Assembly: GCA_020026415.1 (NCBI GenBank)
Contig: JAHHQL010000005.1
Span: 1 to 64,000, forward strand
Reading direction: 5' to 3'
Source of the DNA: Alistipes sp.
GTDB lineage: Bacteria > Bacteroidota > Bacteroidia > Bacteroidales > Rikenellaceae
DNA: 64,000 nt
Positions 49,239 to 58,230 of this stretch are shown here, one piece after another. The notes beneath the pieces were generated by a model, which was given only the letters and a program-made list of their open reading frames with translations, had not been told where the DNA came from and ran no database searches. A program made the position numbers and the translations under genes. Every line of letters starts with the position of its first letter. Position 1 is the stretch's first letter.

Positions 49239-51377
49239 ATGGCGCGTAACGTGTTCCGTATATTGATGCTCGTTTTGGCCGGGATGTTTCTGAACATTCC
49301 GTCCGAGGCTTTTGCACAGCGTCCGATCAACGCGCGAGACATCATGCGTCAGCAGCAGCGCGGTGACAAAAACACCCTCTACGGATCGAACCCCTACGAG
49401 CAACCCGACGACGAGACGATGCCCAAGGACACGACCAAGAAGAAGCGCAAAATTCGTAAACCTCTGGAATCGTATTTCTTCAGCGACTCGATCCGCTCGT
49501 TGAAGAACTTCAAATGGAACATCAGCCGCGACTTTAACCGTGTGGAGATCCAACCGCTGGATACCATGCTGACCGACTGGCGCATCGACTATCCGTTCTA
49601 CCGCGAAGGGGTGGGAGACATCGCGCAGGGCGGTCTGGGTCAGACATCGCTGCCGCTGGATTACTTCCGCCGTCCCGAAAATTTCAATTTCAGTTTCTCG
49701 GACGTTTATTACGCTTATACCTACAATATGGAAAATGTGCCCTTCTACAACTCGAAGACGCCGTTGTTCCGTTTTACCTATTTGGAGTCGGGGCAGAAGC
49801 GTTTCCGCGAGGAGAATTTCAACGTGATGGTGGCACATAACGTCTCGCCTTCGACGAGTTTCAACGTAAATTACAAGGCGCGGGGTACGCGCGGACAATA
49901 TAACCGTCAGCGCACGAAGAACCACAACCTTTCGGTGGCGTTTAACCACACGGGCAAACGCTACTCGGTGCATGCCGCTTACTACAACAACCACATCGAA
50001 CAACAGGAGAACGGTGGCGTGGTAGGCGAATGGGCGATCAGCGATACGACCTTCGAGATGCCTTCGGGTGTGCCGATGAAGTTGAGCGATGCCGAAGCCG
50101 AAAACATCTACCGTAACAATGCCTTTTTCCTGAAGCAGACTTACGGTGTTCCTTTGCAAACCCTGACCGAAGCCGATTTTTCGATGGCGGATTACTCGGC
50201 GGTCTATTTCGGTCATTCGTTCGAATACTCGTCGTGGAGCAAACGCTACACCGATAAACGCGCTCCGTACGTCAATGAACGTGCATCGCGCGATCCCGAA
50301 ACGGGATTGTTCGTGCCCGAAACGAAGGAGTATTACGAAAACTGGTATCTGGATCCGCGTCAGACGAACGACTCGCTTTACGAACGTGTCATTTCGAACC
50401 GTATCTTTATCGAGGCACAGCCTTGGGATCGAAACGGTGTGGTGGGAACCCTCGACGGCGGTATCGGTATCGACATGCACACCTATGTGCAGATTGCACC
50501 CGGAAGTTACCTGAGCGGCAAATACAGCAGGGTGAACAAAACCTCGTATTTTGCCTATGGTTCGATTCGCGGGAAAATCAAACGATTTGTCGATTGGGAT
50601 GCGGACTTCAAGTTCTATCCCTCAGGTTATCGAGGCGGAGATCTTCGTCTGGGTGCTCACATGGCACTCAAGGGACGGCTCCGTGGACACCCTCTGATTC
50701 TCGAAGGACGATTCCTGTTGGATCGTCGCTCGCCGAACTACTGGCAGGAGAATCTACTCTCGAACCACTTTATGTGGAACACTCCCCTTTCGCGGGAGAC
50801 TGATACTCGTTTTGAGGTGAAACTCTCAATGCCCGATTTCGCATTTGAAGCGGGCGCAAACCACGGTATTGTCGATAATAAAATCTACTATGGTGCTACA
50901 AGCCATATCGAACAGGCCGCGGGCAATGTGAACCTCACGAGTGTGTATGCTCGCAAAGATTTCCGTCTCGGCGGACTTCATTTGGACAACAGGGTATTGT
51001 TGCAGTGGAGTACGGATCAGGAAGTTGTACCCGTTCCGCTTTTCAGTGCCTTCCTCTCGTATTATTACGAGTTCTGGGTGGTGCGCAACGTATTACGCCT
51101 TCAGATCGGATTGGACAGCCGCTTTAATTCAAAGTATTATGCGCCGTCGTACAATCCCGCTCTGTCGGAGTATTACAACCAGCGCGAGGTCGAAGTGGGG
51201 GCATACCCCTACACCGATTTCTTCGTGATGGGAAAGTGGAAGAGAATGCGGATATTCTTGAAATATCAGCATCTCAATAAAGGACTGTTCGGTGACGACA
51301 AGTATTTTTCGGCGGCTCATTATCCGCTGAACCCGGGCATGTTCAAGATTGGTATCTCGTGGGGATTCTATGATTAG
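49239..51377 (+). CDS. Putative outer-membrane porin (large beta-barrel)
   Basis: ATG 49239 (MARNVFRILMLVLAG) gives a signal peptide cut near AFA/QR. The 712-residue protein has a short charged N-terminal region (about 30-85, with a basic 'KKKRKIRKPL') and then many amphipathic strands, ending in a C-terminal aromatic-rich strand ('FKIGISWGFYD'). It fits the Bacteroidota 'putative porin' family of about 650-750 residues. It has no TonB plug. The substrate is unknown. The lytic transglycosylase gene follows 44 bases later. Confidence 0.8.
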   Translation: MARNVFRILMLVLAGMFLNIPSEAFAQRPINARDIMRQQQRGDKNTLYGSNPYEQPDDETMPKDTTKKKRKIRKPLESYFFSDSIRSLKNFKWNISRDFNRVEIQPLDTMLTDWRIDYPFYREGVGDIAQGGLGQTSLPLDYFRRPENFNFSFSDVYYAYTYNMENVPFYNSKTPLFRFTYLESGQKRFREENFNVMVAHNVSPSTSFNVNYKARGTRGQYNRQRTKNHNLSVAFNHTGKRYSVHAAYYNNHIEQQENGGVVGEWAISDTTFEMPSGVPMKLSDAEAENIYRNNAFFLKQTYGVPLQTLTEADFSMADYSAVYFGHSFEYSSWSKRYTDKRAPYVNERASRDPETGLFVPETKEYYENWYLDPRQTNDSLYERVISNRIFIEAQPWDRNGVVGTLDGGIGIDMHTYVQIAPGSYLSGKYSRVNKTSYFAYGSIRGKIKRFVDWDADFKFYPSGYRGGDLRLGAHMALKGRLRGHPLILEGRFLLDRRSPNYWQENLLSNHFMWNTPLSRETDTRFEVKLSMPDFAFEAGANHGIVDNKIYYGATSHIEQAAGNVNLTSVYARKDFRLGGLHLDNRVLLQWSTDQEVVPVPLFSAFLSYYYEFWVVRNVLRLQIGLDSRFNSKYYAPSYNPALSEYYNQREVEVGAYPYTDFFVMGKWKRMRIFLKYQHLNKGLFGDDKYFSAAHYPLNPGMFKIGISWGFYD

Positions 51378-51421
51378 CGTATTGTTCTGCGCGGTGTGAA
51401 CTGCCCGCAAAACAACTCTTT

Positions 51422-52126
51422 ATGTTAAAAAAGATTATTTTAACGTTTTCGTTCTTAACTGTTTTAACCACTTTTTACGGCTTTAACAGCCACATTCCGT
51501 CGCCGCGCGAACTGATCCTCTTCAACGAGAAGGAGGAGCAGACCGCATCCGATCTTCTGACGCTGCTCCGTGAGGGAGAATATCAGATTTCGGCCTATGA
51601 TCGGATTATTCGTACGATCAGCGAGCAGGAAGGTAACGACTGGCGACTGATGTCGGCCATTGCCTACCATGAATCGCGTTTTAATGCCGGCATCACATCG
51701 CGTCGCGGTGCTCGCGGACTGATGCAGATCATGCCCATGGTGGCGCGTCAGTTCAACGTGGGTAAGGAGGATCTGATGAATCCCGAAACCAATGTGCGCA
51801 TTGCCAATAAGATTTTTTCGAAGATCTCCTTATCGTTGCGTCTGCCTGCGAACATCTCTTCCAAGGATCGTCTTTCGCTGGTTCTGGCATCTTATAACGG
51901 CGGTATCGGCCATGTGTCGGACGCACGCCGACTGGCACGGGCTCACGGCGAGAATCCCAATTCGTGGGAGGTTGTGTCGCGTTATCTGCGTCTGAAGTCG
52001 CAACCCGAATATTACGAGAACAAAGTGGTCAAATGTGGTCGTTTCACCGGCAGCAACCAGACGGTGGCTTATGTGAACGACGTATTGGGACGTTATGACA
52101 AGTACTGCCGTATTGCCGCAAGGTAG
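51422..52126 (+). CDS. Lytic transglycosylase (SLT domain)
   Basis: This 234-residue protein has an N-terminal hydrophobic segment (signal or anchor, about 4-22) and an SLT lysozyme-like domain (about 65-190). It has the catalytic Glu in 'AIAYHESRFNAGITSRRGARGLMQIMP' and the later motif 'LASYNGGIGHV'. It cleaves peptidoglycan glycan strands in the periplasm. A single-domain MltE/Slt-like form; partner proteins are not evident. Confidence 0.92.
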   Translation: MLKKIILTFSFLTVLTTFYGFNSHIPSPRELILFNEKEEQTASDLLTLLREGEYQISAYDRIIRTISEQEGNDWRLMSAIAYHESRFNAGITSRRGARGLMQIMPMVARQFNVGKEDLMNPETNVRIANKIFSKISLSLRLPANISSKDRLSLVLASYNGGIGHVSDARRLARAHGENPNSWEVVSRYLRLKSQPEYYENKVVKCGRFTGSNQTVAYVNDVLGRYDKYCRIAAR

Positions 52127-52161
52127 GCAGAAACTTCCGAATCGTTAAAACAAGCGTGGTG

Positions 52162-52198
52162 AACCTTTCTTAGAAGAAGGTTTTCCCGCTTTTTTTAT
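52162..52198 (+). terminator. Terminator after the lytic transglycosylase
   Basis: AACCTTTCTT pairs with AAGAAGGTT (one bulged T), then TTCCCGCTTTTTTT. Confidence 0.55.
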
Positions 52199-52211
52199 GT
52201 CCGTATATGAA

Positions 52212-52243
52212 AACACCCCGACATCCTGCGATGTCGGGGTGTT
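52212..52243 (-). terminator. Terminator after the S9 peptidase
   Basis: A perfect 14-bp stem, AACACCCCGACATC with GATGTCGGGGTGTT, around the loop CTGC; TTTTCATAT follows on the minus strand. Confidence 0.8.
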
Positions 52244-52266
52244 GTGTTTGTCGGAAGGGTGTACTG

Positions 52267-54378
52267 CTATTTCAGATATTTGTCCAGCCAACCGAAAAAT
52301 TCGCGTTGCCATACCAGCGAGTTCTGGGGTTTGAAGACCTGATGTGCCTCGTCCTCGAACGATACCAGACGGGCGGGAATGCCGCGCATCTTGGCAGCGG
52401 TGAAAGCCTGTAACGACTGGGTGTAGGGAATACGGTAGTCGTATTCGCCCGTGAAGATCAGAATCGGGGTGTCCCACTTATCGACCGACTTGTGGGGCGA
52501 GTTGGCATACGAACGTACGGCTACGGCGTTGTCCTTGTCGAAGTACGAACCGCCATAGTCGTTGATCAGGAAGAACAACTCCTCGGTTTCGCCATACATC
52601 GACTCGAAGTTGAAGATACCGCAATGCGCGATGAAGACCTTGAAACGCTTGTCGTGGTGACCTGCGAGGTAGTAGGTCGAGTAACCGCCGTACGAAGCAC
52701 CGACGCAACCCATGCGGTTCTCGTCAGCCCACGGCTCCTTGGCTACATCGTCAATGGCCGACAGATAGTCCTGAATGTTCTGACCCGAATAATCGCCCGA
52801 AATCTGATCGAGCCACTCCTGACCGAACGACGGCAGACCGCGACGGTTCGGGGCTACGACGATGTACCCCTGAGCGGCCATCAGCTGGAAGTTCCAACGA
52901 TAACTCCAGAACTGCGAAACGACGCTTTGCGGGCCGCCCTGACAGTAGAGCAGTACGGGATATTTCTTCGATGCGTCGAAATCGGGCGGAAGGATAACCC
53001 ACGTCAGCATCTCTTTGCCGTCGGTTGTCTTTACCCAACGCTTCTGCACTTCGCCCATCTTGATGTGGTCGTAGATCTCCTTATTGACATCGGTAATCTG
53101 CTTGAGCGCACCCTCTGCGTTCACTTCGTAGAGTTCGGTTGCCTTGCTGATCGACTGCATCTCGGCAACGATGCGACCCTCGGCCATCGAGAAGGCGTTG
53201 ATGTCGTGATCACCTTTGGTGAGGACTTCGACCTTGGGATCGGTTGCCTTCACACGGCAGATCTGATGCGTGGCGTGGATCGGTGCGATGAAGTAGAGTT
53301 CTTCGTTGTCGGCCCAAACGACATTCTGCGAGTTGTAGTCGAAATCGGCGGTCAGATCCTTCATTTCGGAGGTCTTTCGGTCGAATACGAACAGACGCGA
53401 TTTGTCGGACTCGTTGCCCGGACGACGCTGCGAGGCGAAGGCGATCTTCTGATCGTCGGGCGACCATACGGGGTACTTGTCGTAACCGGGCAGGTTGTTG
53501 CGTTGCAACTCGTCCAACTTGCAGATGTTCTGTGTCGAGCCGTTCTCGGTGTCATACACGAAGATGTCGGAATCGGTCGAAGTGGCATAGGCTTTTCCCT
53601 TCAGCGGTTTGCAGGTGTAAGCCAGCAGTTTGCCGTTGTTGCTCCATGCGATCTCGCCCATGTCGAAATAGGGGGCAAGCGGAGCATCCCAAGCCGAATC
53701 CTTGCCGATGATGTCCCTACCTTCCGAGATGCCCTGTGCGGTGAGGTCTCCCACGAAGATGTGGAGGTATTCGCCCATATCCCAATAGTTCCAGTGGCGA
53801 ACCATCAGATCGTCGTAGATGCGTGCCTTCGATTTGGGCATGTCCTTATAGACGTCGGCCGAACGGTGGTCGGCGGCGTGAACACGCATGGCATACCATG
53901 CTTTGTTGTCGGTCGGGTTGATGCCGAAACCTTCGACATCCTTGTCGAATCGGGTCAGTTGGCGGAGGTTCTTGCCCTCGGTGTCCATCTCCCAAACCTG
54001 TGCCGAACCGCTTCTTGAGGAGATGAAACGGATCTTCCGGCCGTCGGCACTCCATTCGGGCGAGGAGTTGTTCGACGAGTAGTCGGTCAGCGAGACCTCC
54101 TTACCCGATGCCATGTCCTTGATCCAGATGGTCGAGATACCGCGGTTCTCCGACATGCTGTAATCGGTCAGCGTGTAGATGAGTTTCTGTCCGTCGGGCG
54201 ACAGGCGCGACGAACCCGCACGACGCATTTTCCACATCACTTCGGGAGTCATCCGTCCCGCGGCGATTTCCTGCGGTGTGAGCGCGTTGTTGATTTCCAG
54301 AGACCCCGTCTGCGGTTGTTCCCCGCAACCGGTCAGTCCCAATGCTGCAATAGCCATAGATAGGAGAATTTTTTTCAT
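52267..54378 (-). CDS. S9-family (DPP-type) serine peptidase, lipoprotein
   Basis: ATG 54378 (MKKILLSMAIAALGLTGC) gives a lipobox with Cys near residue 18; the frame is open 13 codons further up. The 703-residue enzyme has an N-terminal beta-propeller with repeated WD-like blades ('GKEVSLTDYSSNNSSPEWSADGRKIRFIS' type) and a C-terminal alpha/beta hydrolase with Ser in 'GCVGASYGGYST', Asp in 'TGEYDYRIP' and His in 'FEDEAHQVFK'. It should release dipeptides in the periplasm, in the manner of DPP5/acylaminoacyl peptidases. With the S46 enzyme at 8813 it supports peptide use. Confidence 0.93.
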   Translation of the reverse strand: MKKILLSMAIAALGLTGCGEQPQTGSLEINNALTPQEIAAGRMTPEVMWKMRRAGSSRLSPDGQKLIYTLTDYSMSENRGISTIWIKDMASGKEVSLTDYSSNNSSPEWSADGRKIRFISSRSGSAQVWEMDTEGKNLRQLTRFDKDVEGFGINPTDNKAWYAMRVHAADHRSADVYKDMPKSKARIYDDLMVRHWNYWDMGEYLHIFVGDLTAQGISEGRDIIGKDSAWDAPLAPYFDMGEIAWSNNGKLLAYTCKPLKGKAYATSTDSDIFVYDTENGSTQNICKLDELQRNNLPGYDKYPVWSPDDQKIAFASQRRPGNESDKSRLFVFDRKTSEMKDLTADFDYNSQNVVWADNEELYFIAPIHATHQICRVKATDPKVEVLTKGDHDINAFSMAEGRIVAEMQSISKATELYEVNAEGALKQITDVNKEIYDHIKMGEVQKRWVKTTDGKEMLTWVILPPDFDASKKYPVLLYCQGGPQSVVSQFWSYRWNFQLMAAQGYIVVAPNRRGLPSFGQEWLDQISGDYSGQNIQDYLSAIDDVAKEPWADENRMGCVGASYGGYSTYYLAGHHDKRFKVFIAHCGIFNFESMYGETEELFFLINDYGGSYFDKDNAVAVRSYANSPHKSVDKWDTPILIFTGEYDYRIPYTQSLQAFTAAKMRGIPARLVSFEDEAHQVFKPQNSLVWQREFFGWLDKYLK

Positions 54379-54405
54379 TTCTGTTCGGATTTGTTCATTT
54401 ATGTT

Positions 54406-54413
54406 TAATTTTG
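54406..54413 (+). promoter_or_regulatory. -7 element TAATTTTG for the NUDIX gene
   Basis: Perfect TAnnTTTG 23 bases before ATG 54437, in the gap to the divergent S9 peptidase. Confidence 0.7.
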
Positions 54414-54436
54414 GCAATCAATTCAGGTTAAAGATC

Positions 54437-55045
54437 ATGAAACACATCATCTATTTTACCGACAAGCCGGTGGTATTTTCTTCGGAACAAGCCGACGCCG
54501 CCACATCCGATGCTTTTATCATCGCGGGTGACGAGGGTTTATTACGCACGAAGGTACTTAAAATGCTCGAAACGCACAATAGCATTTTGATTATTTCGGG
54601 AGATCCCGATCAAACTTTTTCGGATTTCAAGAGTGAATTTGCCTGTGTCGGGGCAGCGGGCGGAGTGGTCCGTAACGAGCGGGGCGAGTGGTTGATGATG
54701 TCGCGCCGCGGTCGTTGGGATTTTCCCAAAGGTCATGTCGAGCCGGGCGAAACCTGCGAGGAGACCGCCGTGCGCGAGATTGAGGAGGAGACCGCCGTGC
54801 GGGGTGAGATCCTGCGCGAATTGTGCCGCACGTGGCATGCCTATTATTTCGAGCCGAATCACCGTTGGGAGGTCAAATGTACCTGTTGGTATGAACTTCG
54901 ACAGGTGCGGCGTGCCGACCTCAAACCCCAGACCGAGGAGGACATCACGTCGGTCGTGTGGTGTACCGAAGACGAGGTGCGGGAACACCTTCGAAATACA
55001 TTCCCCACGATCCGTTGTGTGGCGGAGGCCATGTGGCGCAAGTAG
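54437..55045 (+). CDS. NUDIX hydrolase
   Basis: ATG 54437 (MKHIIYFTDKP) is chosen because the upstream open frame crosses the promoter and the divergent gene. The 202-residue protein has an unusual N-terminal extension of about 65 residues and then a NUDIX domain with a full box (GX5EX7REUXEEXGU: 'GHVEPGETCEETAVREIEEETAV'). It hydrolyses some nucleoside diphosphate-linked compound, perhaps a diadenosine polyphosphate or an oxidised nucleotide; the substrate cannot be told. It stands alone before a strong terminator. Confidence 0.92.
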   Translation: MKHIIYFTDKPVVFSSEQADAATSDAFIIAGDEGLLRTKVLKMLETHNSILIISGDPDQTFSDFKSEFACVGAAGGVVRNERGEWLMMSRRGRWDFPKGHVEPGETCEETAVREIEEETAVRGEILRELCRTWHAYYFEPNHRWEVKCTCWYELRQVRRADLKPQTEEDITSVVWCTEDEVREHLRNTFPTIRCVAEAMWRK

Positions 55046-55053
55046 GACGGCAT

Positions 55054-55090
55054 AAAAAAGTCCGAATCTCAAAAGGATTCGGACTTTTTT
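55054..55090. terminator. Bidirectional terminator
   Basis: Stem AAAAAAGTCCGAATC with GATTCGGACTTTTTT between converging genes ending at 55045 and 55108. Confidence 0.9.
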
Positions 55091-55107
55091 TGTTTAAAGG
55101 CCTTGCC

Positions 55108-55548
55108 TTAGAACTTGAAGTCGGCGGGCATACCCTGTGGCACGATGCCGTTCATGGCATTGGCCAACTGCTCGGCAACCTGATCCAGACCTTTCTGCAA
55201 TTTGCCGCCGATCATCATCTTCATCATCATGTTCAGTTCGACATGGAGTACCAGTCGCATGCGGGTGTCGCAGTCCGAGACCTTGTGCAACTGAATCCAG
55301 AAGGCGAAGTCGATGGGCACACCGCCCTGATCGCCGATGATCTTGATGTGCTTGTTCTCGACCTTCTCGTCCATCAGAAGACGCACGGTGAAGCCCTTGG
55401 CCTTGAACGAGCAGGTGCGCTCGGTGGCCTGCCACTCCTCGACACGGTCTTTGAGGGCGGGCGTAAGGTTCTCGAAATTGCTGATCGCCATGAAGATCTG
55501 CTCTACGGGACGGAGAATCTGGTGTTGTTGCGAAACGTATTCTTTCAT
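55108..55548 (-). CDS. SRPBCC (START-like) family protein
   Basis: The 146-residue soluble protein shows the Bet v1/polyketide-cyclase-like pattern: 'SQQHQILRPVEQIFMAISNFENL' at the start, antiparallel strands in the middle ('TRMRLVLHVELN') and a long C-terminal helix ('LQKGLDQVAEQLANAMNGI'). A run of Met residues ('NMMMKMMIGG') is a curiosity. The fold binds hydrophobic ligands; its ligand is unknown. It follows tsaE by 30 bases on the same strand. Confidence 0.78.
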   Translation of the reverse strand: MKEYVSQQHQILRPVEQIFMAISNFENLTPALKDRVEEWQATERTCSFKAKGFTVRLLMDEKVENKHIKIIGDQGGVPIDFAFWIQLHKVSDCDTRMRLVLHVELNMMMKMMIGGKLQKGLDQVAEQLANAMNGIVPQGMPADFKF

Positions 55549-55578
55549 TGTTTGATTTTTGACGGGGTTAAGGGATGT

Positions 55579-56007
55579 TTATTCGATTTCGAAAGTACGC
55601 GAGGTCTCGTCATCGACCGTGATGCGTACCGTCACGACGTTTTCGGGCAGTAATTGTTCGATCTTTTCGGGCCATTCCACAAGACACAGGTCACCCGAAT
55701 AGAAATACTCTTCGTAGCCGAAATCGTAGGCTTCGCGGATGTCGTTGATGCGGTAGAAATCGAAGTGATAGATGTTGCGGTCGCCGGCACCCTTGTACTG
55801 GTTTACGATGGCGAACGTGGGGCTGGTGACGGTGTCCCCGACACCGAGTTGCGAGGCGATCTCGCGGATCAGTGTGGTTTTCCCTGCACCCATCTCACCG
55901 CGAAACACCACCACCGTGCGGCGTCCCGTGGCTTCGATGATCGCTTCGGCGACCTCCTTCAGCCCGTCCTCCGAAGTGATGTGTATGGTTCTTATGTTGT
56001 TTTCCAC
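55579..56007 (-). CDS. tsaE: tRNA t6A37 biosynthesis ATPase TsaE
   Basis: This 142-residue P-loop protein is the ATPase of the threonylcarbamoyl-adenosine (t6A37) complex. It has 'FRGEMGAGKTTLIREIASQLG' (Walker A), 'SPTFAIVNQYKG' and 'IYHFDFYRI' and 'LCLVEWPEKIEQLLPEN', all typical. The start codon is GTG at 56007. A perfect -7 element (56031-56038) lies between it and the porX stop. Confidence 0.95.
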   Translation of the reverse strand: MENNIRTIHITSEDGLKEVAEAIIEATGRRTVVVFRGEMGAGKTTLIREIASQLGVGDTVTSPTFAIVNQYKGAGDRNIYHFDFYRINDIREAYDFGYEEYFYSGDLCLVEWPEKIEQLLPENVVTVRITVDDETSRTFEIE

Positions 56008-56030
56008 TTTTAATTTTTATTTAAAGCGTG

Positions 56031-56038
56031 CAAATATA
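56031..56038 (-). promoter_or_regulatory. -7 element TATATTTG (minus) for tsaE
   Basis: CAAATATA on the plus strand sits directly behind the porX stop codon and 23 bases before the tsaE GTG. Confidence 0.7.
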
Positions 56039-57589
56039 CTATTTTTTCGGTTTCAAAACAATGTACGGCACGATCATCTCCTCCATCGAGATACCGCCGT
56101 GCTGGAACGTGTTGCGGTAGTAGCGGATGTGGCGGTTCGCATCGTTGTTGTAGATCAGAAAATCGCTGTTGTAGGCGAAGATGTAACTCGACGTAAGGTT
56201 GCTCGACGGCAACTGGATGTCTTCGGGACGCAGCACTTCGTAAACCTCCTTGGAGTTGTACGACAGGTTGCGACCCGTCTTGTAACGCAGGTTCGACGAG
56301 GTTTCGCGGTCGCCGGTCACCTTCACGGGATTATCCACGCGGATCGTGCCGTGGTCGGAGGTGATCACCACCGTGTGCCCCTTCTCGGAGAGCATCTTGA
56401 GGATGGTGTAAAGATCCGAATGCTCGAACCACGAACGGGTCAGCGAGCGGAAGGCGGCTTCGTCCTCGGTCAGTTCGCGGATGATCTCGGTTTCGGTACG
56501 GGCGTGCGACAGGATGTCGAGGAAGTTATAGACGATGACCGAGAAATCGGCATCATAGACTTTCTGAATGTTGTCCAGAAGGCGTCGTCCCTGTTCGGGA
56601 CGCACCAACTTGTCGAACGTGAATTTCCAATTCTTGCCGTTCTGTGCCATGAGTCGTTTCAGAAACTCCTCCTCGTATTGGTTTTTTCCGCCGTCTTCGT
56701 TGTCGTTGAGCCATTTGTTGGGCATGAGTTTGTCGATGGACAGGGGCATCAGTCCCGCAAAGATGGCGTTACGCGCATATTGGGTGGCGGTGGGGAGGAT
56801 CGCGCAGAAGAAATCATCGACCTCCACGTCGTAGTAGCCGCGAAGCAGGGATGAAATCGACCGCCACTGGTCGTAACGGAAATTGTCGATCAGAAGCAGG
56901 GTGGTTTTCTTGTTCTCGTCCGCCACGGGGAAGATGCGGTTGCGCATCAGCGTGTGCGACATGACGGGCGTGTCGGTTGCGCGTTTGTTGATCCAGTTGT
57001 AATAGTTGCGACGCACGAACTTGCAAAATTCGTGGTTCGCCTCGTTTTTCTGGTAGGAGAGCACCTCCTTGATGCTCTGGTCGGTCGAGGAGTCCAACTC
57101 GATCTCCCACGAGGTGATCTTGCGGTAGAGCGAACACCAGTCTTGGAACGTGTCGGCCATTTGCAGCGATTGCGAAATACGACCAAATTCCGACCGGTAG
57201 TCGGCAGTGGTCTGTTCGGTGACAAGTTGCTGCTGATGAACGTTTTTCTTGATCGACAGAAGTACCTGATTGGGGTTTACGGGCTTGATCAGATAGTCGG
57301 CGATCTTCGAACCGATGGCCTTGTCCATGATGTTCTCCTCCTCGCTCTTGGTAACCATGATTACGGGCGTGGTTGGGCGTACTTCCTTGATCTGGGGAAG
57401 TGTTTCGAGTCCCGTCATTCCGGGCATCATTTCGTCGAGGATGATCAGATCGTAGGCCACATCGCCGGCCATGTCGATGGCATCGTAGCCGTTGTTGCAG
57501 GTGTCCACCTCGTAGCCCTTTCCTTTCAGGAAGAGGACGTGGGGTTTGAGGAGTTCGACTTCGTCATCAACCCAAAGTATTTTGACCAT
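56039..57589 (-). CDS. porX: PorX-type response regulator with PglZ phosphatase domain
   Basis: This 516-residue cytosolic protein joins a receiver domain (1-120; acidic pair Asp8/Asp9, phospho-acceptor Asp52 in 'DLIILDEMMPGMTG', Lys in 'DYLIKPVNP') to a helical linker and an alkaline-phosphatase-fold PglZ domain ('LLLIDNFRYDQWRS', 'PTATQYARNAIF' with the nucleophile Thr, 'VVITSDHGTIRVD'). PorX regulates type IX secretion with sensor PorY and an ECF sigma factor in Porphyromonas and hydrolyses oligonucleotides. Neither porY nor secretion genes are seen here, and porX occurs also in Bacteroidota without that system. Confidence 0.93.
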   Translation of the reverse strand: MVKILWVDDEVELLKPHVLFLKGKGYEVDTCNNGYDAIDMAGDVAYDLIILDEMMPGMTGLETLPQIKEVRPTTPVIMVTKSEEENIMDKAIGSKIADYLIKPVNPNQVLLSIKKNVHQQQLVTEQTTADYRSEFGRISQSLQMADTFQDWCSLYRKITSWEIELDSSTDQSIKEVLSYQKNEANHEFCKFVRRNYYNWINKRATDTPVMSHTLMRNRIFPVADENKKTTLLLIDNFRYDQWRSISSLLRGYYDVEVDDFFCAILPTATQYARNAIFAGLMPLSIDKLMPNKWLNDNEDGGKNQYEEEFLKRLMAQNGKNWKFTFDKLVRPEQGRRLLDNIQKVYDADFSVIVYNFLDILSHARTETEIIRELTEDEAAFRSLTRSWFEHSDLYTILKMLSEKGHTVVITSDHGTIRVDNPVKVTGDRETSSNLRYKTGRNLSYNSKEVYEVLRPEDIQLPSSNLTSSYIFAYNSDFLIYNNDANRHIRYYRNTFQHGGISMEEMIVPYIVLKPKK

Positions 57590-57611
57590 AGAATTTCAGA
57601 TTAGTGGTTTG

Positions 57612-57619
57612 CAAATTTA
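57612..57619 (-). promoter_or_regulatory. -7 element TAAATTTG (minus) for porX
   Basis: CAAATTTA on the plus strand, 22 bases upstream of the porX ATG. Confidence 0.65.
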
Positions 57620-57688
57620 ATCTTTTTTATTCATAAACGCAAAACACCCCTTTATTATTAGCGGAGTGCTGAAAATTATTTACTTACC

Positions 57689-57716
57689 CCGCCGCTCTGA
57701 AGTGCATGCGGGGCGG
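57689..57716. other. GC-rich hairpin between porX and the HU gene
   Basis: CCCCGC and GCGGGG flank about 15 bases, followed on the plus strand by GGTTTCGGGTTTTG. It lies in a 342-base divergent gap (57590-57931) in which I see no gene; it may mark an unannotated small transcript. Confidence 0.35.
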
Positions 57717-57875
57717 GTTTCGGGTTTTGCGAAAGGAGATAATACGTTGATATATAGCAGTTTGATCGGAAAATGCCTCTTCGGGAAAAACACGAAAATG
57801 CAACTCTCTGAATAATAACTGATTAAAAATTTTGAAAAAAAAATGCCGATCCTTGGCGGATCCGCAAATAAAACG

Positions 57876-57883
57876 TATATTTG
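57876..57883 (+). promoter_or_regulatory. -7 element TATATTTG with -33 TTG for the HU gene
   Basis: Perfect TAnnTTTG, with TTG 20 bases upstream (57853-57855); the start codon is 48 bases downstream. Confidence 0.8.
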
Positions 57884-57931
57884 CAGTCCCAAGAGAAAAA
57901 TTATATTTATACTTAAATTTTATATCCAGAC

Positions 57932-58204
57932 ATGACAAAGGCAGATATCGTAACAGAGATTGCAAAAAGTACCGGTATTGAGAAAGTGCAGGTGCTGACC
58001 GTCGTAGAAGCATTCATGGAGAGTGTGAAAGGTTCCTTGATTCAGGATGAGAATGTTTATCTTCGCGGTTTCGGCAGTTTCATCGTAAAGAAACGCGCCC
58101 AGAAGGTTGCCCGCAACATCTCGAAGAATACGACGATTACTATTCCCGAACACAATATTCCTGCATTCAAGCCTGCTAAGAGCTTCGCAGAAAAAGTAAA
58201 ATAA
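57932..58204 (+). CDS. HU-family DNA-binding protein
   Basis: The 90-residue protein has the HU/IHF fold: helical dimerisation part ('TKADIVTEIAKSTGIEKVQVLTVVEAFMESVK'), 'VYLRGFGSFIVKKRAQKVARNI' and the DNA-binding arm, in which the usual NPxTG is replaced by 'SKNTTITIPEHNIPAFKPAKSF'. It bends and packs DNA. A strong promoter precedes it, and a 30-residue ribosomal-type protein gene follows 26 bases later in the same transcript. Confidence 0.95.
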   Translation: MTKADIVTEIAKSTGIEKVQVLTVVEAFMESVKGSLIQDENVYLRGFGSFIVKKRAQKVARNISKNTTITIPEHNIPAFKPAKSFAEKVK

Positions 58205-58230
58205 TTACAAACTTTTAAACTTTTAAGACT

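Noticed and set aside
57684..58013. 109-codon open frame on the minus strand before HU
   Set aside because: It covers the HU promoter and start, and its translation looks random.
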